A stretch of DNA of 7,109 bases, from NCBI GenBank assembly GCA_016793305.1, contig JAEUHU010000311.1:1-7109 (forward strand), written 5' to 3'. Below are positions 1 to 6,059 of this stretch, piece after piece. A program made the position numbers and the translations under genes. The DNA is from Planctomycetota bacterium (lineage in GTDB: Bacteria; Planctomycetota; UBA1135; UBA2386). Position 1 is the first letter of the stretch. The number at the start of each line of letters is the position of its first letter. A model generated the notes under the pieces. The model was not told the origin of the DNA. It did no database searches and saw only the letters and a list, made by a program, of their open reading frames with translations.

Positions 1-749
1 GCCTGCAGTTCGGTGTAGGGCACGCCGCTGACGTAGCGCACCAGCACGAACATCACCACCGGTTGCACGAGGACCCAGGCACCGCCCGCCGGAGCGGCGA
101 CCAGGGCGATGCCGCACCAGGACAGCCACTCGCAGAAGTAGTTCGGGTGCCGCGACAGCGACCAGAGCCCGGCCCGGCAGGTCCGGCCACGCTGGCCGGG
201 ATCCCGACGATGGCGTTCGAGCTGGCGGTCGGCGAGCCACTCGCCGGCTTGCGCCAGCGGGAACAGCACGAGGCCGGCGACCTGCACCGGGGCGAGCGAG
301 GTCGCCGGATGCTGGGCCAGGAACCAGGCCGGCAGCGCGAACACGAACGCAGCCGCCGCCTGGGCCTGGTAGAACCACAGGAAGTGCAGGTTGGCGCGCT
401 CGCCCCAGTGCTCGCGCATCGCGCGGTAGCGGCCGTCCTCGCCGGCGTGGCCGAAGACGCGGTGGCGCAACAGGTGGAAGCCCAGGCGCACACTCCAGAG
501 GCCGACCAGCAGCCCGGCCAGCCAGCGCTGCAGCGGCGCGCCGGAGCCGAAGATCGCGGCGGCGAGGCTTCCTCCGCCGATCGCCAGCGCCCACGCCGCG
601 TCGACCGAGGTGGCGTTCCGGGTGCGCGTCTGGCGCCACCACAGCAGCAGGAACGTGCCCGACAGTGCCGAGCCGGCCAGCAGCAGCGGATGGGTCCAGG
701 CTGGCTCGGAGATCACGGCTGGAATCGATCTTCGATCGTTGACGCCCAT
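1..749 (-). CDS. DUF1295 membrane protein (steroid 5-alpha-reductase-like), 3' end outside window
   Basis: This is a multi-pass inner-membrane protein of the DUF1295 family, related to steroid 5-alpha reductases and isoprenylcysteine methyltransferases. Its substrate is not established; a lipid reductase or lipid-modifying role is plausible. Reading from the ATG at 749 down to base 3 gives 249 uninterrupted codons. The family is usually only slightly longer, so probably only the last residues are missing. Hydrophobic stretches lie near residues 21-38, 52-68, 77-95, 128-146, 155-170 and 210-238. The family signature is clear: LWSLSRHPNYFCEWLSWCG (about residues 195-213), preceded by the charged segment DRQLERHRRDPGQRGR, and followed by VSGVPYTE near the break. 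No good Shine-Dalgarno precedes the ATG, and a perfect palindrome ends two bases upstream of it. A GTG at 716 is a weaker alternative start. The gene is divergent from the desaturase cassette. The same family sits beside Cfa-like and DUF1365 genes in many bacteria, so a shared lipid role is likely. Confidence 0.88.
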   Translation of the reverse strand, partial: MGVNDRRSIPAVISEPAWTHPLLLAGSALSGTFLLLWWRQTRTRNATSVDAAWALAIGGGSLAAAIFGSGAPLQRWLAGLLVGLWSVRLGFHLLRHRVFGHAGEDGRYRAMREHWGERANLHFLWFYQAQAAAAFVFALPAWFLAQHPATSLAPVQVAGLVLFPLAQAGEWLADRQLERHRRDPGQRGRTCRAGLWSLSRHPNYFCEWLSWCGIALVAAPAGGAWVLVQPVVMFVLVRYVSGVPYTELQ

Positions 750-750
750 G

Positions 751-770
751 GGATGCAACCGGTTGCATCC
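751..770. promoter_or_regulatory. Perfect 20-bp palindrome, LacI-family-type operator candidate
   Basis: The sequence ggatgcaaccggttgcatcc equals its own reverse complement over all 20 bases. The core TGCAACCGGTTGCA has the central CG and the TG...CA ends typical of LacI-family operators, such as the E. coli GntR type. It lies two bases before the ATG of the minus-strand DUF1295 gene and 24 bases before the preferred desaturase start, so one bound dimer could control both directions. A TTGACG hexamer (739-744) on the plus strand resembles a -35 box, with TTGCAT (763-768) as a poor -10 at 18-base spacing. If that promoter is real, the palindrome covers its spacer and -10. The palindrome is seen directly; the operator role and regulator family are inferred, and no regulator gene is in the window. 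Confidence 0.6.
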
Positions 771-794
771 GCGCACCGAGTTCGCGCGAAACCG

Positions 795-1775
795 ATGCCG
801 AGTGCCGCCCAGCCAGTTCCTGCCTTGACCGCCGTCGCCACTCCGGAAGACCCGTCGACGGCACTCGCCGAGGCACCCGCGGCTGCGCGACCCGATGCGA
901 AGCTCGGTCGCGAGCCCGGGGCGCCGATCCGCTGGCTGCGCATCTGGCCGTTCCTCGTGCTGCAGGCGACCTGCCTGCTGGTGTTCGTGGTCGGCTGGAG
1001 CCCGGTGGCGGTCATCGTCGCCGTGGCACTCTACCTGGTCCGCATGTTCGGCATCACCGCGTTCTACCACCGCTACTTCTCGCACCGCACGTTCCGGACC
1101 GGCCGTGTGATGCAGTTCGTGGGCGCCTGCCTCGGTGCTTCGGCCGTGCAGCGTGGACCACTGTGGTGGGCGGCGCACCATCGCCAGCACCATCGCCACA
1201 GCGACACCGTGTACGACGCGCACTCGCCGCACGCGCACGGTTTCTGGTGGTCGCACATCGGCTGGATCGCCGATCCGCGGCACCACCGCACCGACCACTC
1301 GCAGGTCCCGGACCTGAGGAAGTTCCCCGAACTGGTCTGGCTCGATCGGATGGACCTGCTGGTGCCGTTCCTTCTGCTCGCCGGACTGCTCGGCCTCGGC
1401 GCTGCGCTCGAGGCCTGGGCGCCGTCGCTCGGCACCAATGCCCTGCAGATGGGCGTATGGGGCTTCAGCATCTCGACGACGGTGCTGTTCCACGCCACTG
1501 CGACCATCAACAGCCTCGGGCACCTGTTCGGCCGCCGCGTCTGGCCGACGCGCGACCAGAGCCGCAACTCGATGCTGCTCGCCCTGCTGACGCTCGGTGA
1601 AGGCTGGCACAACAACCACCACTGGGCACCCGGCACCGTGCGCCAGGGCTTCCGCTGGTGGGAGATCGACGTGTCCTACTACGTGCTGCGCCTGCTGGCG
1701 GTGTTCGGGCTCGTGCACGACCTGAACCCGCTGCCGGAGCGCGCGCGCGCGCACGAACGGCGCCTGCCGCGATGA
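795..1775 (+). CDS. Membrane fatty-acid desaturase (acyl-CoA/acyl-lipid delta-9 type)
   Basis: This is a membrane di-iron desaturase of the stearoyl-CoA/DesC type (COG1398), which inserts a cis double bond into a fatty acyl chain using O2 and an electron donor. From ATG 795 it has 326 residues. The histidine boxes are HRYFSH (92-97), HHRQHH (128-133) and HNNHH (272-276), with the extra conserved NSLGH (239-243). DAHSPHAHGFWWSHIGW (141-157) and the C-terminal WWEID (288-292) are also family-typical. Membrane spans lie near 50-85, 188-207 and 219-238. The first 45 residues are a low-complexity Ala/Pro-rich extension. An in-frame ATG at 753 would give 340 residues, but it lies inside the palindrome and almost touches the divergent start, so 795 is preferred; neither has a strong ribosome-binding site. 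The stop overlaps the next start by four bases (ATGA). Position specificity and acyl carrier cannot be read from the sequence. Confidence 0.9.
   Translation: MPSAAQPVPALTAVATPEDPSTALAEAPAAARPDAKLGREPGAPIRWLRIWPFLVLQATCLLVFVVGWSPVAVIVAVALYLVRMFGITAFYHRYFSHRTFRTGRVMQFVGACLGASAVQRGPLWWAAHHRQHHRHSDTVYDAHSPHAHGFWWSHIGWIADPRHHRTDHSQVPDLRKFPELVWLDRMDLLVPFLLLAGLLGLGAALEAWAPSLGTNALQMGVWGFSISTTVLFHATATINSLGHLFGRRVWPTRDQSRNSMLLALLTLGEGWHNNHHWAPGTVRQGFRWWEIDVSYYVLRLLAVFGLVHDLNPLPERARAHERRLPR
1739..1752. repeat. (GC)7 dinucleotide tract
   Basis: Seven GC units in a row lie within the last codons of the desaturase gene, encoding part of its Arg/Ala-rich tail, 20 bases before the flavoprotein start. The flavoprotein frame is open from upstream of this tract. 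Loss of one GC unit would therefore shift the desaturase frame straight into the flavoprotein frame. The tract is directly visible; any slippage is hypothetical. Confidence 0.8.
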
Positions 1776-3085
1776 CGCGAGCTTCGAGGTCGCTCGGCAG
1801 TGGCAGGAAGCGCCTCGCCGTCGTCGGCACGGGCATCGGTGGCCTGCTCTGCGCGGAACGTCTGGCGACCGCCCACGACGTCGTCGTGTTCGAGGCCGAA
1901 CCACGCATCGGTGGCCACACCAACACGGTGACCGTGCCCGGCGCGAACGGGCCGCTGGCCGTCGACACCGGCTTCATCGTCTGCAACGACCGCACCTACC
2001 CCGGCTTCCTCGCCCTTCTGCAGCGGCTCGGCGTCGGGCTGCGGCCGACGACGATGAGCTTCAGCGTGCGCTGCGAGCGCACCGGCCTCGAGTACAACGG
2101 CGGCACGCCGAACCAGATCTTCGCGCAGCGTCGCAACCTGCTGCGCCCGTCGTTCTGGGGCATGCTGCGCGACATCCTGCGCTTCCATCGCATCGCCCTC
2201 GACTACCGCGACAGCGAGGCCACGCTCGGCGAGCTGCTGGCGCGCGGTCGCTTCGGACGTGCGTTCGCGGAGCACTACCTGGTGCCGATGATGGCGGCGA
2301 TCTGGTCGGCCGAGCCAGAGCGGCTGCTCGGCATGCCGACGCGCTTCTTCGTCCGGTTCTTCCACAACCACGGCATGCTGAGCGTGAACGACCGGCCGCA
2401 GTGGTACACGGTCGAAGGCGGCTCGCGCAGCTACCTCGGACCGCTGACGCGGTCGTTCGCCGACCGCATCCGCACCAGCGCCCCGGTGACCGCGGTCTTG
2501 CGCCGCGGCGACGGGGTGACGGTGCAGACGCAGGGGCAGCCGCCCGAACCGTTCGACGGCGTCGTGCTGGCGACGCACAGCGACCAGGCGTTGGCGATGC
2601 TGGCCGACGCCGACGCAGCGGAGCGCGCCGTGCTCGGTGCGATCCCGTACCAGGCGAACGACGTCGTGCTGCACACCGATGCGAGCCTGCTGCCGCGGCG
2701 CAAGCGCGCCTGGGCGGCGTGGAACTACCACCTGCCGGCCGAGCCGAATCCGCGCGCGACGCTGACCTACTGCATGAACCTGCTGCAGGGCCTGCCGGGC
2801 GACACGATCTACAACGTCACGCTGAACCGCCCCGACGCGATCGATCCGGCGAAGGTGCTGCGCCGCTTCGTCTACCACCACCCGGTGTTCGACGCGGCCG
2901 GCGTCGCCGCCCAGGCGCGCGTCGCCGAGGTCAACGGGCAGCGCCGGGTCTGGTTCGCGGGGGCCTGGTGCGGCTTCGGCTTCCACGAGGACGGCGTGCA
3001 GGCGGCGCTGCGCGTCGCCGCCGACTTCGGGCTCGCCGAAGCGTCGGCGCCGCAGGTCGCGCGGGTGCACGAGGTGGCGGGATGA
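1772..3085 (+). CDS. FAD-dependent oxidoreductase, amine-oxidase-like (COG2907 type)
   Basis: This is a predicted flavoprotein of 437 residues with the flavin amine oxidase/phytoene desaturase fold. The N-terminal FAD-binding Rossmann unit is LAVVGTGIGG (15-24), followed by the ribose-binding acidic residue in VVVFEAEPRIGGHTNT (E41, GG 47-48). DTGFIVCNDRTYPGF (65-79), WYTVEGGSRSYL (211-222) and the C-terminal FAD motif FAGAWCGFGFHEDGVQAAL (395-413) match the NAD(P)/FAD-binding proteins found beside DUF1365 and Cfa-like genes. No signal peptide is visible, so it is probably cytoplasmic or membrane-associated. The chosen ATG overlaps the desaturase stop in ATGA, pointing to translational coupling; no clear Shine-Dalgarno precedes it. 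The open frame continues upstream to an ATG at 1658, but that stretch lies inside the desaturase gene and lacks family similarity. The reaction is unproven. Dehydrogenation or reduction of an acyl chain is plausible, as shown for flavoproteins or desaturases in methyl-branched and furan fatty-acid pathways. Confidence 0.88.
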   Translation: MTRASRSLGSGRKRLAVVGTGIGGLLCAERLATAHDVVVFEAEPRIGGHTNTVTVPGANGPLAVDTGFIVCNDRTYPGFLALLQRLGVGLRPTTMSFSVRCERTGLEYNGGTPNQIFAQRRNLLRPSFWGMLRDILRFHRIALDYRDSEATLGELLARGRFGRAFAEHYLVPMMAAIWSAEPERLLGMPTRFFVRFFHNHGMLSVNDRPQWYTVEGGSRSYLGPLTRSFADRIRTSAPVTAVLRRGDGVTVQTQGQPPEPFDGVVLATHSDQALAMLADADAAERAVLGAIPYQANDVVLHTDASLLPRRKRAWAAWNYHLPAEPNPRATLTYCMNLLQGLPGDTIYNVTLNRPDAIDPAKVLRRFVYHHPVFDAAGVAAQARVAEVNGQRRVWFAGAWCGFGFHEDGVQAALRVAADFGLAEASAPQVARVHEVAG

Positions 3086-3912
3086 CGGCCGGAGTCGCAG
3101 CGCTCCCTTCGACCGCCGCCCAGAGCGGCGTGGTGCACAGCTGCCTCTACGTCGGCGAGGTGCGCCATCGGCGGTTCGACGCGGTGAAGCACACGTTCAC
3201 GTCGCGGCTCTACTTCGTGATGCTGGACCTCGACGAACTGGACGCGGCGTTCGCCGGTCGCTGGTGGTGGTCGGCGAAGCGGCCGGCACCGATGCGCTGG
3301 AAGCGCCGCGACTACTTCGGCGACCCGACGCGGCCGTTGGCCGAGTGCGTGCGCGACGCCGTCGCGGCGGCGACCGGCAGTCGTCCGGACGGGCCGGTGC
3401 GCGTGCTGACCAACCTGCGCAGCTTCGGCTTCGTGTTCAACCCGGTGACCTTCTACTGGTGCCACGACCGGCAGGGGCGGCTCGCCGCGGTGCTGGCCGA
3501 GATCACCAACACGCCCTGGGGCGAACGGCACCACTACGTCGTGCCCGCCGGTGCCGGCGACGGACCGCTGCGCGGCTCGTTCGCGAAGCGCTTCCACGTC
3601 AGTCCGTTCCAGCCGATGGAGCAGCGCTATGACTGGACGCTGACGCGGCCCGGCGAGCAGCTCGTCGTGCACATGGAGAACGTCGTGGCGGCTCCGAACG
3701 GGGCGGCTCCGAACGGGGCGGTCGACCAGCCGGTGTTCGATGCGACGCTGCGGCTGCAGCGGCGGCCGTGGACCACGGCGAACCTGGCAAGCACCTGGTT
3801 GCGGCACCCGCTGATGGCGGTGAAGGTGCTGCTGGTGATCTACTGGCAGGCCCTGCGGCTGTTCTGCAAGCGCGCGCCCTTCCACACGCATCCCGACAAG
3901 CGAGCTTCCTGA
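3082..3912 (+). CDS. DUF1365 family protein
   Basis: This is a 276-residue DUF1365 protein of unknown biochemical function, almost always encoded between a COG2907 flavoprotein and a Cfa-like methyltransferase, as here. Conserved blocks are LYVGEVRHRRFDAVKHTF (22-39), the LRSFGFVFNPVTFYWCHD block (112-129), the ITNTPWGERHHYVV segment (141-154) and KRFHVSPFQPM (169-179). His-, Asn- and aromatic-rich motifs suggest a ligand pocket. There is no signal peptide. A hydrophobic segment near 243-261 (HPLMAVKVLLVIYWQALRL) may anchor it to the membrane. The ATG overlaps the upstream stop by four bases. GAGG at 3071-3074 gives a good ribosome-binding site seven bases before the start, the clearest in the cassette. 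The stop shares one base with the next ATG (TGATG). A five-residue tandem duplication (AAPNG twice, residues 203-212) sits between conserved blocks. Family assignment is firm; function is unknown. Confidence 0.9.
   Translation: MTAGVAALPSTAAQSGVVHSCLYVGEVRHRRFDAVKHTFTSRLYFVMLDLDELDAAFAGRWWWSAKRPAPMRWKRRDYFGDPTRPLAECVRDAVAAATGSRPDGPVRVLTNLRSFGFVFNPVTFYWCHDRQGRLAAVLAEITNTPWGERHHYVVPAGAGDGPLRGSFAKRFHVSPFQPMEQRYDWTLTRPGEQLVVHMENVVAAPNGAAPNGAVDQPVFDATLRLQRRPWTTANLASTWLRHPLMAVKVLLVIYWQALRLFCKRAPFHTHPDKRAS
3688..3720. repeat. 15-bp tandem duplication inside the DUF1365 gene
   Basis: The 15-base unit gcggctccgaacggg occurs twice without mismatch (3688-3702 and 3703-3717), followed by a partial third gcg. 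It is in frame and encodes AAPNG twice. Perfect identity points to a recent slippage duplication in a tolerant loop. It changes protein length by five residues without breaking the frame. Confidence 0.85.
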
Positions 3913-5174
3913 TGGCCGACTCCCTGCTGATCGCTCGAGGCCCTGCCGACGACGGTGCTGGTCGTTCGGGGGCGATGCGTGCCACGTTCGCGCAGCGCTT
4001 GCTGCGGCAGGGCGTGCTGGCGCGCCTGCGCGGCCTGCGTTCGGGGGCTCTCTGCGTGCGCGACGCCCTCGGCGAAGCGACCTTCGGCGATCCGGCGGGG
4101 CCGCTCGGCACCGTGCAACTCGACGTGCACGACCTCGGCTTCTGGAGCGAAGTGGTGTTCGGTGGCGACGTCGGCGTCGGCGAGGCCTTCGTCGCCGGCC
4201 TCTGGTCGGCCAGCGACCTGGTGCGCCTGCTGGCGTTGTTCGTGCGCGATCGCGACGTGTTGCTCGACGTCGACGGCGGCTTCTGGTCGCTGCCGAAGCG
4301 CCTGCTGCTCCGCCTGGGCCACCGCCTGCGCGAGAACAGTCGCACCGGCAGCAAGCGCAACATCGCCGAGCACTACGACCTCGGCGACGAGCTGTTCGAG
4401 CACTTCCTCGACCCGTCGATGACCTACTCGTCGGCGTGGTTCGAGCACGACGGCCAGTCGCTCGCCTTGGCACAGCAGGCGAAGCTGCGGCGCTTGTGCG
4501 AACTGGTCGACCTGCAGCCGGGCGACCGCCTGCTCGAGATCGGCACCGGCTGGGGCAGCCTCGCGATGTGCGCGGCCGGTCGGTTCGGCGCGCAGGTCAC
4601 GACCACGACGATCTCGCAGAACCAGTTCGCCTGCGCAGAGCGGCGCGTGCACGCGGCCGGGCTCGCCGAGAAGGTCACGCTGCTGCGCCGCGACTACCGC
4701 GACCTCGACGGCACGTTCGACAAGCTGCTGTCGTGCGAGATGGTCGAAGCGGTCGGTGCGCGTTTCCTGCCGACCTACCTGCGCGTCTGTGCACAGCGAC
4801 TGCGGCCGGGCGGCCTGCTCGGACTGCAGGCGATCACCATCGCCGACCAGCACTACGGTGCGGCCCTCCGCGCGGTCGACTACGTGAAGCGCCACGTGTT
4901 CCCGGGCAGCTTCATCCCGTCGGTGCAGGCGCTGGTCGGGGCGGCCACCGAGGCGACCGACCTGCGGCTCGAGCGCCTGGTCGACTTCGGCCCGCACTAC
5001 GCGACGACGTTGCAGCGCTGGCGCGAACGTGTGCTCGAGGCGCCGGAGCCGTTCCTGCAGCGCGGCGGCAGTGCGCTGCTGCGCGCGTGGCAGTACTACT
5101 TCGCCTACTGCGAGGCGGGCTTCCGCGAACGGCACCTCGGCGTCTGCCACCTGCGCTTCCGCCGCCCCGGCTGA
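3912..5174 (+). CDS. cfa: Cyclopropane-fatty-acid-synthase-like SAM methyltransferase
   Basis: This is a 420-residue member of the Cfa/mycolic acid synthase family (COG2230). These enzymes transfer a methylene or methyl group from S-adenosylmethionine to a double bond in a phospholipid acyl chain at the membrane surface. The N-terminal third (about 1-140) is the family's lipid-binding or dimerisation region. NIAEHYDLGDELFEHFLDPSMTYS (150-173) leads into the methyltransferase core. The SAM-binding motif I is LLEIGTGWG (207-215), and CEMVEAVG (275-282) contains the glutamate that aligns with the E. coli Cfa active-site E239. The C-terminal YYFAYCEAGFRERHLG (395-410) holds the tyrosine region that contributes to the bicarbonate site. 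It overlaps the DUF1365 stop by one base. Only a weak purine-rich stretch (3898-3904) precedes the ATG, so coupling is likely. Product type (cyclopropane, 10/11-methyl, or methylated precursor of a furan) cannot be told; with its flavoprotein neighbour, a non-cyclopropane product is possible. Confidence 0.92.
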   Translation: MADSLLIARGPADDGAGRSGAMRATFAQRLLRQGVLARLRGLRSGALCVRDALGEATFGDPAGPLGTVQLDVHDLGFWSEVVFGGDVGVGEAFVAGLWSASDLVRLLALFVRDRDVLLDVDGGFWSLPKRLLLRLGHRLRENSRTGSKRNIAEHYDLGDELFEHFLDPSMTYSSAWFEHDGQSLALAQQAKLRRLCELVDLQPGDRLLEIGTGWGSLAMCAAGRFGAQVTTTTISQNQFACAERRVHAAGLAEKVTLLRRDYRDLDGTFDKLLSCEMVEAVGARFLPTYLRVCAQRLRPGGLLGLQAITIADQHYGAALRAVDYVKRHVFPGSFIPSVQALVGAATEATDLRLERLVDFGPHYATTLQRWRERVLEAPEPFLQRGGSALLRAWQYYFAYCEAGFRERHLGVCHLRFRRPG

Positions 5175-5237
5175 CCAGCTCCGGCCGAGCCCGCGACGAA
5201 GCTGGACGTCGGCCCCGCGCGCGGCTACGCCACGGCG

Positions 5238-6059
5238 ATGCCGTTCTCGCCGCAGGACCTCGCCGCCCGCCTCGCCTTCGCCCAGCGGATCGCAGAGGCG
5301 ACCGGCCAGCGGCTGCTGCGTCTGCGCACGAGCGGGCGCTGGACCGAGCCGGCCATGCTCGGCGACGTCGGCGACCAGGCTGCCGACGCCTACCTGCACG
5401 GGGCGCTGCGGGCGGCGTTCCCCGACGACGGGCTGCTGTCCGAGGAGACGGTCGACGACGGCGATCGGCTGCGCCGGAGCGGCGTGTGGATCGTCGATCC
5501 GCTCGACGGCACCAAGGAGTACTCGAGCGGCCGGCACGACTTCGCGGTGCACGTCGGCTTCGCCGTCGACGGCGCGCCGGTGCTCGGCGTGGTCGCGCTG
5601 CCGGCGATCGGCCGCACGCTGGTGGCCCAGGTCGGCGCTTCGCCTTCGCTGCAGGTGGTCGGCAGCGACGGCGATTGGCCGCGGCAGGTCGTGCGCGGCG
5701 ACGTGCCGGTGGCGGGGGGTGCGCCCCGCCTGATGGTGAGCCGCAGCCACACGCCGGACTGGGTGCAGAAGGTCGGCGCCGAGCTCGGCGGCGAACTGGT
5801 CCCGAACGGCAGCGTCGGCTTCAAGGTCGCGATGCTGCTGTTCGGTCGCGGCGATGCCTACCTGCACGACCGCGGGCTGAAGGAGTGGGACACCTGTGCC
5901 CCCGAGGTCTTGGCGCGCGCTTGCGGTTGGTCGGTGACTCGGCTCGACGGCGCCCCGCATCGCTACAACCGGCCGGACCCGCGCAACGACCAGTTCGCGG
6001 TCTGCCGGCCCGGCATGCGCGACGGGATCCTGCAGGCCGTGGCCCGCGCGCGGGCCTGA
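5238..6059 (+). CDS. cysQ: CysQ/inositol-monophosphatase-family phosphatase
   Basis: This 273-residue cytoplasmic Mg2+-dependent, Li+-sensitive-type phosphatase resembles 3'(2'),5'-bisphosphate nucleotidase CysQ, which converts the sulfate-assimilation by-product PAP to AMP. Metal-site motifs are present in order: LLSEET (67-72, E69/E70), WIVDPLDGTKEY (84-95, D87/D90), and EWDTCAPE (216-223, D218). The DGTKE form and the C-terminal GSVGFK, GDAYLH and EWDT blocks favour CysQ over plain inositol monophosphatase. The early motif that usually reads T-x-A-D is QAAD here (47-50), with the aspartate kept but Ala in place of Thr. ATG 5238 is the first in-frame start after the previous gene's stop, in the same frame and 63 bases downstream. 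No Shine-Dalgarno is visible. It may be co-transcribed with the lipid cassette, though no functional tie is evident. Family is firm; the exact substrate (PAP, inositol phosphate or another phosphomonoester) is less certain. Confidence 0.85.
   Translation: MPFSPQDLAARLAFAQRIAEATGQRLLRLRTSGRWTEPAMLGDVGDQAADAYLHGALRAAFPDDGLLSEETVDDGDRLRRSGVWIVDPLDGTKEYSSGRHDFAVHVGFAVDGAPVLGVVALPAIGRTLVAQVGASPSLQVVGSDGDWPRQVVRGDVPVAGGAPRLMVSRSHTPDWVQKVGAELGGELVPNGSVGFKVAMLLFGRGDAYLHDRGLKEWDTCAPEVLARACGWSVTRLDGAPHRYNRPDPRNDQFAVCRPGMRDGILQAVARARA
6041..6056. repeat. 16-bp GC-only palindrome at the end of the phosphatase gene
   Basis: ggcccgcgcgcgggcc is a perfect palindrome ending directly before the TGA (6057-6059). 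It could fold into a hairpin with a 6-base stem and 4-base loop. No T-tract follows, so it is not a standard intrinsic terminator. It may still stabilise the 3' end or slow polymerase, or simply reflect the Ala/Arg codons of the tail. Confidence 0.4.

Noticed and set aside
53..493. Minus-strand open frame of 146 codons
   Set aside because: It is out of frame with the DUF1295 reading, which shows a clear family signature. The translation is Ser/Arg/Ala-rich shadow sequence.
726..738. Small inverted repeat cgatc-ttc-gatcg near the DUF1295 start
   Set aside because: Five-base arms are expected by chance, and the element lies within the likely coding region.
63..752. Plus-strand open frame continuous with the desaturase, reaching back to base 63
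   Set aside because: It runs antisense to the well-supported DUF1295 gene and encodes low-complexity Arg/Gln/Gly-rich sequence with no family match. It is open only because the DNA is GC-rich.
739..768. TTGACG/TTGCAT pair as a sigma-70 promoter for the desaturase
   Set aside because: The -35-like box is good, but the -10 matches only three of six positions. It is kept only as a remark under the palindrome.
1679..3070. Long minus-strand frame of 463 codons opposite the flavoprotein gene
   Set aside because: The Arg/His/Val-rich composition lacks any domain motif, and the opposite strand encodes a clear FAD enzyme.
2401..3081. Upstream extension of the DUF1365 frame through the flavoprotein gene
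   Set aside because: The Arg-rich extension lacks similarity. The ATG at 3082 has a good ribosome-binding site and begins just before the conserved family start.
5175..5237. Possible hairpin (ccagct at 5175-5180 with agctgg at 5200-5205) as a terminator after the Cfa-like gene
   Set aside because: The stem is only six bases with a 19-base loop and no T-tract follows.
3840..5960. Minus-strand frame of 706 codons, and another at 2872-4473
   Set aside because: Both lie opposite the DUF1365, Cfa-like and phosphatase genes, whose motifs are unmistakable. Both are repetitive in composition with no recognisable domain.
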